This document shows, piece by piece, positions 45,451 through 55,300 of a stretch of DNA of 64,000 bases (its first letter is position 1; every line of letters starts with the position of its first letter). This DNA is from RPQJ01 sp963762315. GTDB taxonomy: Bacteria > Pseudomonadota > Gammaproteobacteria > Steroidobacterales > Steroidobacteraceae. The stretch spans positions 372,001-436,000 of the forward strand of contig CAVXKO010000004.1 in the NCBI GenBank assembly GCA_963762315.1, given 5' to 3'. The position numbers and the translations under genes are program-made. The notes beneath the pieces are model-generated. The model ran no database searches, had not been told where the DNA came from, and saw only the letters and a list, made by a program, of their open reading frames with translations.

Positions 45451-46524
45451 ATGTCGACTGCCAACCACTACGTGAGCCACCTCGACACGCTCGACTGGAA
45501 GGTCGCGCAGGACTTCGAGGCGAACTTCCGCTGGGAGTACGACGACGGACGGGAGTCGCTCCTCAACCTCTACCGCAAGGGCAAGCGGCAGCAGTGGGAT
45601 GCGGCCGAGCGCATCGACTGGTCGCAGGACCTCGACCCGGAGAATCCGTCCGGCCTGCCCGATGAGATGCTGTCGATCTACGGATCGCCGACCTGGAACA
45701 AGCTCGATGCGCGCGCGCGGGCGAAGCTGCGCCACCACATCCAGGCGTGGCAGGTCTCGCAGTTCCTGCACGGCGAGCAGGGTGCCCTCGTGTGCACCGC
45801 GAAGATCGTGCAACAGGTGCCGCAGCTCGACGCCAAGTTCTACGCGGCCACCCAGGTGGTCGACGAGGCGCGCCACGTCGAGGCGTTCTCGCGACTGCTG
45901 CACGACAAGTACGAGCTCGTCTACCCGATCAATCCCTACCTCAAGAGCCTGCTCGAGGACACGCTGCGCGATTCGCGCTGGGACATGACCTACCTCGGCA
46001 TGCAGGTGCTCATCGAGGGCGTGGCGCTCGCGGCCTTCGGCCTGATCCGCGATTACGCCACCAATCCCCTCGCAAAGTCCGTCACGGCCTACGTCATGCA
46101 GGACGAGTCGCGCCACGTCGCTTTCGGGCGCCTGGCATTGCGCGATTACTACCCGCAGCTCACCGCGAAGGAGCGCGACGAGCGCGAGGAGTTCGTCGTC
46201 GAGGGGTGCTACCTGCTGCGCGACCGCTTCCTCGGCGACGAAGTCTGGGAAGCGCTGGAATTTCCCGTGGCGGAGTGCAAGGAATGGGTGGATCGCTCCG
46301 ACCTCATGCGCGTCTATCGCAGCAGCCTATTCACGCGCATCGTGCCGACCATCCGTGACATCGGGTTGTGGGGCCCGCGCATCCAGAAGGCCTACGCGGA
46401 CATGGGCATCCTCGGCTTTGCCGGCACGGACGTCGCGGGCATGGAACTGCGCGACGAGCAGATCGCGCGCGAACTCGACGCGCGCCTTGCCGGCATCCGG
46501 CAGACGGCGCAGGATTGTGCGTAA
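45451..46524 (+). CDS. ferritin-like diiron protein (ribonucleotide reductase R2/AurF-type superfamily)
   Basis: 357 residues, helical, soluble. Two iron-ligand sets are visible: Glu109 (HGEQGA), Glu139/His142 (VVDEARHVE), Glu189 (LIEGVA) and Glu219/His222 (QDESRHVA), the E-E-x2-H twice pattern of carboxylate-bridged diiron oxygenases. It is therefore probably an oxygen-activating oxygenase, desaturase or N-oxygenase; the substrate is unknown. It starts 16 nt after the monooxygenase stop, so the two are probably one unit. A start with GGGGG upstream is clear. No dedicated ferredoxin or reductase gene is next to it. Confidence 0.85.
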   Translation: MSTANHYVSHLDTLDWKVAQDFEANFRWEYDDGRESLLNLYRKGKRQQWDAAERIDWSQDLDPENPSGLPDEMLSIYGSPTWNKLDARARAKLRHHIQAWQVSQFLHGEQGALVCTAKIVQQVPQLDAKFYAATQVVDEARHVEAFSRLLHDKYELVYPINPYLKSLLEDTLRDSRWDMTYLGMQVLIEGVALAAFGLIRDYATNPLAKSVTAYVMQDESRHVAFGRLALRDYYPQLTAKERDEREEFVVEGCYLLRDRFLGDEVWEALEFPVAECKEWVDRSDLMRVYRSSLFTRIVPTIRDIGLWGPRIQKAYADMGILGFAGTDVAGMELRDEQIARELDARLAGIRQTAQDCA

Positions 46525-46612
46525 AAACTGAATAGTGAAATTGGATTATCGCTGTTTATCAAATCAATGGCTGAGCGTAGCTTGCCCTCCATCGACGACG
46601 GAGGATCCAGCC

Positions 46613-46735
46613 ATGTTCACCTGCAATGCTTCCAACCGCTTCCTGGCCCGAGTGCTCGCCGGACTGATGATCGGCGTCACGGTGGTCGCGGGCTCGCTGC
46701 TGCACGCCGCCACGAACGTCCAGGCGTTCCTCTGA
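46613..46735 (+). CDS. small 40-residue peptide with a hydrophobic helix
   Basis: A 40-codon frame with a strong ribosome site (GGAGGAT, 7 nt upstream). The product is basic at the N-terminus and has one long hydrophobic helix (FLARVLAGLMIGVTVVAGSLLHA). It could be a small membrane peptide or a leftover signal peptide. It lies 88 nt after the diiron gene in AT-richer sequence and 22 nt before the dehydrogenase. I recognise no family. Confidence 0.5.
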   Translation: MFTCNASNRFLARVLAGLMIGVTVVAGSLLHAATNVQAFL

Positions 46736-46757
46736 GCGCCGGCCTCGTGGCCGACCG

Positions 46758-47864
46758 ATGCAGCAACTGACGTTCCTGCGCCCGGGCCGGCTCGAGTGGC
46801 GCGACGTTCCGGCGCCGCGCCTGCAGGGCCCGAAGCAGGCGCTGGTGCGGCCGGTCTCGGTTGCGCGCTGCGACCTCGATCGCGCGATCCTGTACGGGGA
46901 GGCGCCGTTTCGCGGCAGGTTGCTCCATCACCTGCGCAACCACCTGCCTGCCGCCATCGGGCAGCGTGGCTTGTTCCGCAATGCGCCGTTCAAGGGTCCG
47001 TACGCGTTCGGCCACGAGTTCGTCGGCGTGGTCACGGACGTCGGTGACTCGGTCACCTCCGTGCGGCCCGGCGCGATGGTGGCCTGCTCGTTCCAGATCT
47101 GCTGCGGCGAGTGCGAGTTCTGCCGTGAAGGCCTCACCGGCAACTGCGTCGGCGTGCCGCCGCGCTCCATGTACGGCTTCGGCGAACTGGGCGGCGATTG
47201 GGGCGGCGCATTGAGCGATCTCGTGCGCGTGCCGTATGCCGATTTCATGCTGGTCCCTCTGCCGGACGCGCTCGGCGATCCGCGCGCCCTCGGCAGTCTT
47301 CCCGACAATATCGTCGATGGATGGCGCACGGTCGGCCCGCACCTGCAGCGGCGCCCGCGTGGCACCGTGCTGGTGATGGGTGGCGGCGCGATCAGCGTGG
47401 GGCTCTATGCCGCCGGGATTGCCGTGGCACTCGGTGCGTCCGCCGTGACCTACGTCGATGCCGACGACGGACGGCGCGAGATCGCGACGCGGCTCGGCGT
47501 CAGCAAGGTGCTCGCCGCCGCGCCTGCGCGCATCCGCCCCGAATACGACATCACGGTGGAAGCGAGCGCGAGCCCGGACGGCCTGTCGGCAGCGATTCGC
47601 TCGACGCGCCCAGGGGGCGTCTGCACGAGCGTCGGCATCTATTATTCGACTCGGACGCCCATGCCGCTGCTCGCAATGTACGGCACCGGCATCACCTTCG
47701 TGCACGGCCGCGTGAACTCGCGCACCTGCATGGACGAAGTCCTGCCGCTCATCGAGTCCGGCCGGCTGCCGTTCGAGCATGTCACCGGTCGAACGGCAAG
47801 CTGGGCAGAGGCGCCCGAGGCGCTCCTCGATGCTGCCGCCAAGGTCATCGTCACTCGACCTTGA
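46758..47864 (+). CDS. zinc-type alcohol dehydrogenase (MDR) family protein
   Basis: 368 residues of the medium-chain dehydrogenase/reductase family. Catalytic-zinc residues are Cys38 in VARCD and His84/Glu85 in FGHEFVGVV. The structural zinc loop CCGECEFCREGLTGNC near residue 115 has the full cysteine set. The nucleotide-binding motif is VMGGGAISVGLYAAG, a slightly loose G-x-G-x-x-G. It oxidises an alcohol, or reduces an aldehyde, with NAD(P). It ends 14 nt inside the tail of the convergent gene at 47851-48798. Confidence 0.85.
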   Translation: MQQLTFLRPGRLEWRDVPAPRLQGPKQALVRPVSVARCDLDRAILYGEAPFRGRLLHHLRNHLPAAIGQRGLFRNAPFKGPYAFGHEFVGVVTDVGDSVTSVRPGAMVACSFQICCGECEFCREGLTGNCVGVPPRSMYGFGELGGDWGGALSDLVRVPYADFMLVPLPDALGDPRALGSLPDNIVDGWRTVGPHLQRRPRGTVLVMGGGAISVGLYAAGIAVALGASAVTYVDADDGRREIATRLGVSKVLAAAPARIRPEYDITVEASASPDGLSAAIRSTRPGGVCTSVGIYYSTRTPMPLLAMYGTGITFVHGRVNSRTCMDEVLPLIESGRLPFEHVTGRTASWAEAPEALLDAAAKVIVTRP

Positions 47865-48798
47865 GCACGACCTTGCCCAGCACCCGGCCCGACTGCGAGC
47901 ATTCGATCGCGGCGAGGGCATCGGCCAGCGGGTATTCCTTCTCGATGAAGCAACGCAGTCGACCTTGCGTCGCGTACTGCAGGAGCTCGGCCATCGCCGC
48001 GGCCTCCGGCTTCAGCATCACGCCGTGGCGGCGGACGCCGCCGAAAAGGCTGACGAAAGGATCGAGCAGGAAAGTCGCCGGGCCCGGCACGGTCGTGACG
48101 TAATGTCCGCCGCGCACCAGCATGCGCCGGTGCAGCTTGCGCGGAATGTTCGGCACGCAATCGAGCAAGGCGTCGAATCCCGCAGGCCACCCGGTCATCG
48201 GCGTACTGCGGTAGTCGATGCAATCGGCCGCGCCGAGGCCGAGCACGAAATCCCGCCGGGCTGCGCTCGCCGTGGCCGTGACCTGCGCACTGCGCGCGGC
48301 GGCCACCTGCACTGTGACATGACCGACGCCGCCGGAACCGCCGTTGACCAGCACCCGATTGCCCGCCCGCACCTGCCCGAGGTTGCAGAGCGTGACGGCG
48401 GTGGCGCCCACGCAGGCCAGCGCGGCCGCATCACGGAAAGCGAGGGAATCCGGCACGCGGTGCACGTAACGGACTGGCACGGCCACGAAGTCGGCGAACG
48501 TCCCGGCCGGTCGTGCAAACGGATCGATGAAGCCGAAGACGCGCTCACCGGCGGCGAACGACGTGACCCCGGCGCCGGTCTTCGCGATCTCACCCGCGAA
48601 ATCCGAGCCCATGGTGCGCGGCACGCCACCGCGAACCAGCAGGCGGAAGCGGCCGGTCGCGATTTTCCAGTCCACGGGGTTGATGCTGGCGGCGCGCACA
48701 CGGACCAGCACCTCGCCCGCGGCAGGCGTCGGGACGGGGACGTCCTCGAGCCGAACGTCCGTGGATTCGGCGATCGTGTGATAGCGTAGCGCCCGCAT
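47851..48798 (-). CDS. NAD(P)-dependent quinone oxidoreductase-like MDR protein
   Basis: 315 residues of the zinc-free MDR branch (quinone oxidoreductase/enoyl reductase-like). It shows SINPVDWKIATG, GSDFAGEIAKTG and the nucleotide motif VNGGSGGVGHVTVQVA near residue 150. No structural-zinc loop is present. It probably reduces a quinone or an alpha,beta-unsaturated carbonyl with NADPH. Its start codon shares bases with the start codon of the lipoprotein gene on the other strand (CATG at 48796-48799), so its promoter must lie inside that gene. Confidence 0.88.
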   Translation of the reverse strand: MRALRYHTIAESTDVRLEDVPVPTPAAGEVLVRVRAASINPVDWKIATGRFRLLVRGGVPRTMGSDFAGEIAKTGAGVTSFAAGERVFGFIDPFARPAGTFADFVAVPVRYVHRVPDSLAFRDAAALACVGATAVTLCNLGQVRAGNRVLVNGGSGGVGHVTVQVAAARSAQVTATASAARRDFVLGLGAADCIDYRSTPMTGWPAGFDALLDCVPNIPRKLHRRMLVRGGHYVTTVPGPATFLLDPFVSLFGGVRRHGVMLKPEAAAMAELLQYATQGRLRCFIEKEYPLADALAAIECSQSGRVLGKVVLKVE

Positions 48799-49285
48799 GA
48801 AGAGTCACCTTTCGCCGTGGGCGAGTTCAGCATACCGGGCCCTTGGCTGGAGCGTGGCACTCCTTGCCTGCGCCGTCCTGGCCGGTTGTGGTCCGACGAC
48901 CACGCCCGAGCAGCAGGTCCGCACCGTCATCGCGAAGGCCGAGGCGGCCGCCGAAGAGCGCAATCTCTCCGGGCTCATGGATCTCGTCTCGCCCCGTTAC
49001 GAGGACGAGCAGGGCGGCAGCGCCGTCGAACTCACCCGTACGATCCGCGGCTACTTCATCGTCAACCAGTCGGTGCACCTGGTCACGCGCATCGAAAGCG
49101 TCGAGTTTCCCTACAAGGACATGGCGCGCGTGCACCTGACCGTGGGCACCCTGGGACGCAAGGCGGTGCCGGCCGACACCTTCGACATGGCGGCGGACGT
49201 CCACGAGGTGGAAGTGGAATTGCAACTCGAACGCGGCGAGTGGAAAGTGACGCGCGCATCGTGGCACCCGGTGGTCAGTGCCTGA
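48797..49285 (+). CDS. small lipoprotein, NTF2-like fold possible
   Basis: 162 residues with a lipoprotein signal ending in the lipobox LAGC near residue 31. The rest (about 40-160) has an EERNLSGLMDLVSPRYEDEQG opening and a beta-rich second half ending EWKVTRASWHP, which looks like NTF2/SnoaL-type folds. The function is unknown. No in-frame start other than 48797 gives the signal sequence, so its start overlaps that of the divergent MDR gene. It overlaps the next gene by 8 nt. Confidence 0.75.
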   Translation: MKSHLSPWASSAYRALGWSVALLACAVLAGCGPTTTPEQQVRTVIAKAEAAAEERNLSGLMDLVSPRYEDEQGGSAVELTRTIRGYFIVNQSVHLVTRIESVEFPYKDMARVHLTVGTLGRKAVPADTFDMAADVHEVEVELQLERGEWKVTRASWHPVVSA

Positions 49286-50039
49286 AGGCGTGGACGTCGA
49301 AAGCCTGAGCCTCCTTGCCGTGGCGTTTGCGCTGATTGCGGCGCTCTACAGCAGTGTCGGGCACGCGGGCGCCTCGGGGTATCTCGCGATCATGGCGCTG
49401 GCCGGCGTGGCACCCGATGTGATGCGCCCGACGGCGCTGGTGCTCAACCTCGTGGTCGCTGCGGTCGGCACCTGGCGCTTCGCACGCGCAGGGCTCACGA
49501 GCTGGAAAGCACTCCTGCCGCTCGTCGTGACGTCGGTGCCGCTCGCGATAGTGGGCGGCAGCATCAAGTTGCCAGCGGAGGGTTACCGGTCGCTGGTCGG
49601 GCTGGTGCTGCTGGCGTCGGCCGCAGTGCTTGCGTGGCGCGCTTCCGCCAAGGTGCATCCGGTCGAGGAGGGGCCGATCGGCTTGCCTGTGCCGACGGCG
49701 CTCGGGATCGGCGCGGCGATCGGCATCCTCTCCGGGCTCACCGGGACGGGCGGGGGCATTTTCCTGAGCCCGCTGCTCCTGCTCGCGGGCTGGGCGGGCC
49801 CGAGGCGCACCGCGGCACTCGCCGCGCCGTTCATCCTGCTCAACTCCGCGGCCGGACTCGCCGGTCTCGGATGGGCCTCCGCTCATTTCCCGGCCGGATT
49901 GCCGTGGCTATCCGGTGCCGTGCTGGCCGGCGGTTACGTCGGCACGCAGCTTGGCGCCCATCGGTTGCCGGCTCGCGCGCTGCTCGCGCTCCTGTCCGCC
50001 GTGCTGCTGATCGCGGGCACCAAGCTGCTGCTGACCTGA
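49278..50039 (+). CDS. sulfite exporter TauE/SafE family permease
   Basis: 253-residue membrane protein with about eight helices. The conserved family motifs GHAGASGYLAIMAL (about 28-41) and the second-half GLTGTGGGIFLSPLLLL (about 151-167) are present. Family members export sulfite, sulfoacetate or other organosulfonates. The start is a GTG at 49278 inside the end of the lipoprotein gene, or an in-frame GTG 12 nt later. It is convergent with the porin gene, with only 3 nt between the stops. Confidence 0.85.
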   Translation: MPEGVDVESLSLLAVAFALIAALYSSVGHAGASGYLAIMALAGVAPDVMRPTALVLNLVVAAVGTWRFARAGLTSWKALLPLVVTSVPLAIVGGSIKLPAEGYRSLVGLVLLASAAVLAWRASAKVHPVEEGPIGLPVPTALGIGAAIGILSGLTGTGGGIFLSPLLLLAGWAGPRRTAALAAPFILLNSAAGLAGLGWASAHFPAGLPWLSGAVLAGGYVGTQLGAHRLPARALLALLSAVLLIAGTKLLLT

Positions 50040-50042
50040 CGC

Positions 50043-51479
50043 TCAGAACGAATACTTCGTCGTGAGCTGCAGGCGATCGAGCGTGCCGTCGTCGCCGTTC
50101 TCCAGTTCGCGGATCGCGTGACGGAACTCGGCGCCGATGTCGAGCTTCGGCAGCGGCGTGTAGAACACGTTCCCCGTCCAGCTCTGGCTCGTCTTGTTGA
50201 CCCGGCTGCCGGTCAGCGATGCATCGTTGTCGTAGTCCTGCATCGCGAAGTACAGGTTGGTGCGCCACTTGGGCGACCACAGGTGGCGCCAGGCAACGAA
50301 GCCGGCCACGCCGTCGATGGTCTCGAGGTTGCCGTCCGCGTCGAGCACGGCATCGTTCGTGAAATTGAGCCCCACGTAGCGGCCAAGGTTGCCGCCCAGC
50401 AGCATGTAACGAATGTCGTCGTTCTTGCCGAGGTTGAACTTGCCCGACAGGCTGCCCGCGGCCGACCAGGTACTGTCGTCGTTCAGCTTGGCGCCGGTCG
50501 TCTGGTTGGTCACCTGGTACTTGAGTTCCCTGGCGAGGCCCGCCACCGAGAAGTGGCCCCAGGCGCCTTTCCAGGTGTAACGCCCGGTCAGGTCGGGAAA
50601 CGTGCTGTCGTCCGAGGTCACCCGAGCGTTGCCGCCGACGCCGCCGCCGAAGGGCGTGAGGGTCGTCTCCGGGTTCTCGAGCGAAAGCGAAAGGCCGCCG
50701 CGCGTGTAGCGCACCTGCGGCTGGCGCACGAAGACCGTGCCGTCGGTGGCGCCGATGTAGTCGACGGAATCCACCAGCGTCGCCGCATCCTGGAAGTTGC
50801 TCCAGGTCTGGCCGACCAGCCAGTTGCGCCACTGCACGTACGCCTGGCGTAGAGTCGGCGCATATGTGTTCGTCGCGCGCTGGTCGCCCGTGATCGAACC
50901 GTAGAAGTCGAATTCGAAGCGCGTCTGCAGCTTGTCGCCGCCGTCGAGCACCGTGTCTGTACCGAAGATCAGCCGGGACTGCTTGGCGTGCGCGTCGAAG
51001 TCTGTGCTGCTCTCGCTGAAACCGCCGACCGGGGTCGCGCCCGGCACGTAGAAGTCGCGCCCCGTCGTGGCCGCTGAGCCGGCCGCACCCTCCGCAAGTT
51101 CACCGTCTGAGGTGTCCGACCATAGGCCGTCGGCCTTGAGGTAACCCGTGAAGATGAAGCTGGTGCCCGGCGCCGCATTCGGCGTGATCGGCGCGGTCTG
51201 GATGACCTTCGCATCGGGCTTCGGCGGAGCCGCGGCGACAGTCGCGCCTGCTGCTGCGCCGGCGGCGGCGGGGGCTGGGGCTGCGGCCGGAGCGGCGCCT
51301 GCCTGCTTTTCCGCCATCAACTGGTGGACCATCTTCTCGAGTTCGGCGACCCGCGCTTCCAGTTCCTTTTCCTTGGCCGACTGAGCCATGGCGAGTGGCG
51401 AGAGCCCGAGCGCGGCCACCGTAAGGGCCACGGCGACGGAACGCGAAAGCGTGGAGCGCTTGGCAACGTGATGAGGCAT
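50043..51479 (-). CDS. DcaP-like outer-membrane porin
   Basis: 478-residue outer-membrane protein. A signal peptide (SPLAMAQ) is followed by a coiled-coil-type stretch (AKEKELEARVAELEKMVHQLM, about 33-55) and an Ala/Pro linker. A beta-barrel of about 370 residues follows, with alternating aromatic strands and a final Tyr-Ser-Phe, the usual C-terminal barrel signal. The FIFTGYLKADGLWSDTSDG and SRLIFGTDT blocks match the DcaP-like trimeric porins, which import small organic acids. A role beside TauE or the oxygenases of this window is possible but not shown. Confidence 0.82.
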   Translation of the reverse strand: MPHHVAKRSTLSRSVAVALTVAALGLSPLAMAQSAKEKELEARVAELEKMVHQLMAEKQAGAAPAAAPAPAAAGAAAGATVAAAPPKPDAKVIQTAPITPNAAPGTSFIFTGYLKADGLWSDTSDGELAEGAAGSAATTGRDFYVPGATPVGGFSESSTDFDAHAKQSRLIFGTDTVLDGGDKLQTRFEFDFYGSITGDQRATNTYAPTLRQAYVQWRNWLVGQTWSNFQDAATLVDSVDYIGATDGTVFVRQPQVRYTRGGLSLSLENPETTLTPFGGGVGGNARVTSDDSTFPDLTGRYTWKGAWGHFSVAGLARELKYQVTNQTTGAKLNDDSTWSAAGSLSGKFNLGKNDDIRYMLLGGNLGRYVGLNFTNDAVLDADGNLETIDGVAGFVAWRHLWSPKWRTNLYFAMQDYDNDASLTGSRVNKTSQSWTGNVFYTPLPKLDIGAEFRHAIRELENGDDGTLDRLQLTTKYSF

Positions 51480-51622
51480 GAGACGGTCCCCCTGTCCAGG
51501 TTGGCAATGCAGGGATGCTGCGCCCGGCGCGCCGCGCAGGTGTATTCGCCTTTCGTAGGAAGACGGCCGCTTCGCGCTACGACGATGGTCGAATTGCGCG
51601 GCCGCGTGTAGTCTGCTGCGCC

Positions 51623-52300
51623 ATGACCCGCGAGATCATCGTCGCCGACGACCATCCGCTGTTCCGGGAGGCGCTCAAGGCCGCGGTGGCCCGCTCCGAA
51701 CGTGGACTGAGTTTCATCGAGGCGGATTCCGTCGCCGCGCTGCTCGAGGCCGTCGAGGCCCATCCAGGCGCCGATCTCCTGCTGCTCGACCTGAACATGC
51801 CCGGCGCACACGGCTTCAATGCGCTGGTGCACGTGCGCGGCAGTCATCCGTCCATGCCGATCGCGATCGTCTCCGCGGACGATGATCCGCAGACCATCGC
51901 TGCGGCGCTGCGCTATGGCGCGCAGGGGTTCATCCCGAAGTCGACGGAAGCGGGGCAGATCGGCCAGGCGGTGGCCTCGGTGCTCGCAGGCGACGTGTAT
52001 ACGCCCGTCGGTTTCCAGTCGCCGCGCACTGCCACGGCCGGAACCGAGGACCTGGAGATCGCGAAACGCATCGCCGACCTCACCCCCCAGCAGTTTCGCG
52101 TGCTCGGCATGCTCTGCGCCGGGTTGCTGAACAAGCAGATCGCCTACGACCTCGACGTATCGGAGGCGACCGTCAAGGCCCACGTGACCGCAATCCTGCG
52201 CAAGCTCGGCGTCACGACGCGCACGCAGGCCGTGCTGGCGGCCGGGCGACTGGCGGTCGATCGCGCCAGCGTCAAGCCGCCCCCCGAAGAAGCGGAATGA
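51623..52300 (+). CDS. LuxR-type response regulator, CrbR/ErdR-like
   Basis: 225 residues. An N-terminal receiver domain (1-120) has the acidic pocket Asp9/Asp10, the phospho-acceptor Asp56 (LLLLDLNMPG) and the conserved Lys in FIPKS near 107. A LuxR helix-turn-helix follows (LTPQQFRVLGMLCAGLLNKQIAYDLDVSEATVKAHV). Start ATG 51623; the longer frame to 51515 is not supported. It is convergent with the hybrid kinase, 1 nt between the stops, which makes a cognate pair likely. Known relatives CrbR (Vibrio) and ErdR (Pseudomonas) activate acetyl-CoA synthetase. The match to that group is by arrangement and domain type. Confidence 0.88.
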   Translation: MTREIIVADDHPLFREALKAAVARSERGLSFIEADSVAALLEAVEAHPGADLLLLDLNMPGAHGFNALVHVRGSHPSMPIAIVSADDDPQTIAAALRYGAQGFIPKSTEAGQIGQAVASVLAGDVYTPVGFQSPRTATAGTEDLEIAKRIADLTPQQFRVLGMLCAGLLNKQIAYDLDVSEATVKAHVTAILRKLGVTTRTQAVLAAGRLAVDRASVKPPPEEAE

Positions 52301-52301
52301 T

Positions 52302-55300
52302 TCAGGCCGCGACGAGCGAGCCGAGCAGTGCTCGCAGCGCGGCCGGCTTCAGCGGCTTTCTCAGCACCGTGTAGCCGAGGCTGCGGGCGCGTTCGGTGAC
52401 CTGCCGCGCCATGGTCCGCCGTGATCAGCGCGCCCGGCACCGGTTGCACTCCGCCTCGGCGCAGCGACTGCAGCAGATCGAGGCCGTCGCACTCCGGGTC
52501 GTCGAGGCGATAGTCCGCAAGCACGACGTCGGGACGATGCGACTCGAACCGCTCGCGCGCTTCCGCGGCCGAGCGCGCCGTGACGACGCGCAGGCCCCAG
52601 CGCGTCAGCAGCGCCGACATCCCGGCGAGAATCTCTTCTTCGTTGTCCACACACAGGACGACACGGTCGGTGAGGCTGGCCGGGGAGGCGTCGGCAGGCT
52701 TCACCACCGGCACGAGCGCCCGCTCGGCGTCCGACTGCGTGCTGCGCGGCAGGGACACGCTGAACACCGAACCGCGGCCCGGGCGCGAGTGCAGCCCAAG
52801 ATGCAGGTCGAGCAGCCGGGCGATGCGGTCGCAGATGGAGAGCCCGAGGCCGAGTCCCTTCTCGCCCCAGGGCGATGGCTGGTCCAGCCGCTGGAACTCC
52901 TCGAAGATGCGGCGCTGGTGCTGTTCGGCGACACCCGGCCCCGTATCCCACACTTCGACCCGCACCCGGTCCTTGCGGGCCCTGCAGCCGACCAGCACGC
53001 CGCCGCGCTGCGTGTAGCGCAGGGCATTCGAGATCAGGTTCTGCAGCACGCGCCGCACGAGCACGCGGTCGCTGTGTATCCAGCAATCGCCGGCACGAAC
53101 CCGCAGGCGCAGCCCGCGGCGGGCGGCGATGGGCGCGAACTGACGCTCGAGTTCCTCGAGCACGGCGCGCAGCGAGAAGTCGCCGGGCTCGGCGCGCAGC
53201 GTGCCGCTCTCGAGCCGCGCGATGTCGAGCATGTCGTCGAGCACTTCCTCGGCCGCGCGCAACGAGCTGTCGATGCGCCCCGCGATGTCGCGTACGGAAG
53301 TCTCCGCGGTGTCCTCGAGGGTGGTAGCGAACAGCCGCGCTGCATTGAGCGGCTGCAGCAGGTCGTGACTCGCGGCCGCGACGAAACGCGTCTTCGTCGC
53401 GTTGGCCTGCTCGGCAAGCTGCTTGGCCGCCTGCTGCGCTGCGAGGGCCTGCGACAGCTCCAGCGTGCGTTCGTCGACGCGCTGCTCGAGCGTCTGCTTC
53501 GCTTCGAGCAGCTCGCGCTCGGTCCGCTTGAACTCGGTGATGTCCGTGTACGTCGTGACGTAGCCACCGTCCGGCATCGGTTGGCCGCGGATCTCGTAGA
53601 CCCGGCCGCCGCGGCGCGAGCGCTGGATGACGTACGTCGTGCCGGCCTTCATGTGCGCGAGGCGCTTTTCGATCTGCACCTCGGGGTCGGTATCCCCGAA
53701 CTCGCCGCGCAGCGCATTCCAGCGGATCAGCTCGGCCACCGGCCGGCCGACGCAGACCATGCCTTCCGGATAGTCGAACAGCTCGAGGTACCGGCGATTC
53801 CACGCGACGACGCGTCCCTCGTTGTCGGCCACCGAGATGCCCTGCGAGACGTTCTCCATCGTGGCTTGCAGAAGCTGGCGGCTGAAGCGCAGCTCCTGCG
53901 AGGTCTCGTCGAGCAGTTCGGCGACGTCCTCGGCGGCGAGTCCGCGCCCGCGCAGGGCGTGCGTGAACATCAGGCGCGCGGACGATGCGCCGATCGCGCC
54001 GGCCAGCACGCGTTCCATGTGCTGCAGGAGCCCGCGATCCGCGGGTTCGCCCTCCCGTGGAATGGTGCGGCCCGCCTGCAGGCAGTAGTCGCGCAACGCG
54101 AGTTCCGCGGACTCGAGGCCGATGATGCGTTCCGTCACGGCGATCACGTCGCGCACCCGGGCGCCCGAGGTCGTGACGACGCCAATCGCCGGTTGCGCTG
54201 GTCGCACGAACGCCGTCGCGGCCATGCGCTCGCGCAGTGAAGTGCGCTGCAGGAACGACAGGGTGACCAGTACCATGCAGTTGGCGGACAGCGCGAGCAG
54301 CGCGCCGCGTGAGACGGGACTCAGCCCGTCGATGCCAAGCAGGGCCTGCGGGCGCAGCCAGCCGATGCCCCACGGTCCCTGCTCGAGCAGGTGGGGGCTG
54401 AGCAGCGTGCCGGCCGCGAAATTCGGCAGGAGCAGCGTGTAGAGCCAGATGGCGTAGCCGGCAGCGAGGCCCCAGAACACGCCCTGTCGGGTTGCGCGGC
54501 GCCAGTAGAGGCCGGCGAGGATCGCCGGAGCGAATTGCGCGACGGCCGCAAACGCGAGCAGGCCGATCGAGGCGAGGCTGGCCGGAGCCACCGTGTTGCG
54601 GTGGTACGCGTACGCGAGCCCCGCGAGAGCCAGGATCGCGACGCGGCGCATCCACAGCACGAGGCGGCCGACGTCCTGTCCCTCCGTCAGGCCGAGCCAC
54701 CGGCCCCGCCACAGGGTCGGCATCACGAGGTCGTTGGTGATCATCGTCGCCAGCGCGATGCTCGCCATCACGACCATCGCCGTCGCGGCGGACAGTCCGC
54801 CGAGGAACACCAGCACGGCGAGCGCCGATGCGCCTTGCTCGAGCGGCAGCGTGAGGATGAATGAGTCCGGGTTGTGCTCCGCGGCAAGGCCCGCGCCGAG
54901 GCCGGCCAGCACGATCGGCACGACGAACACGGTGAAGATGGCGAGGTAGGTCGTGAACAGGATCCGCGCCTTGCGGACGTCCGACGTGTCCGCGCACTCG
55001 ACGATGCCGACGAGAAACTGCCTGGGCAGGCAGAAGATCGCTGCCGCGGCGAGGAGGGTCGAGACGATGAAATTCCCGCTCAACGCGTGCAGCGGCTGGG
55101 CCAGTTGCGTGCTGCGGATCGGGGGTGCGCCGTCGAGGTGGAAGATTGCGAACACTCCGACCGCGACGAAGGCGAGGAGTTTCACGATCGATTCGAACGC
55201 AATGGCCAGCATCACGCCTTCGTGATGCTCCGTCGCGTCGAGTCGGCGCGTGCCGAACAGGATCGCGAACAGGGCCATCAGGATGGCGACCCAGTGCGCC

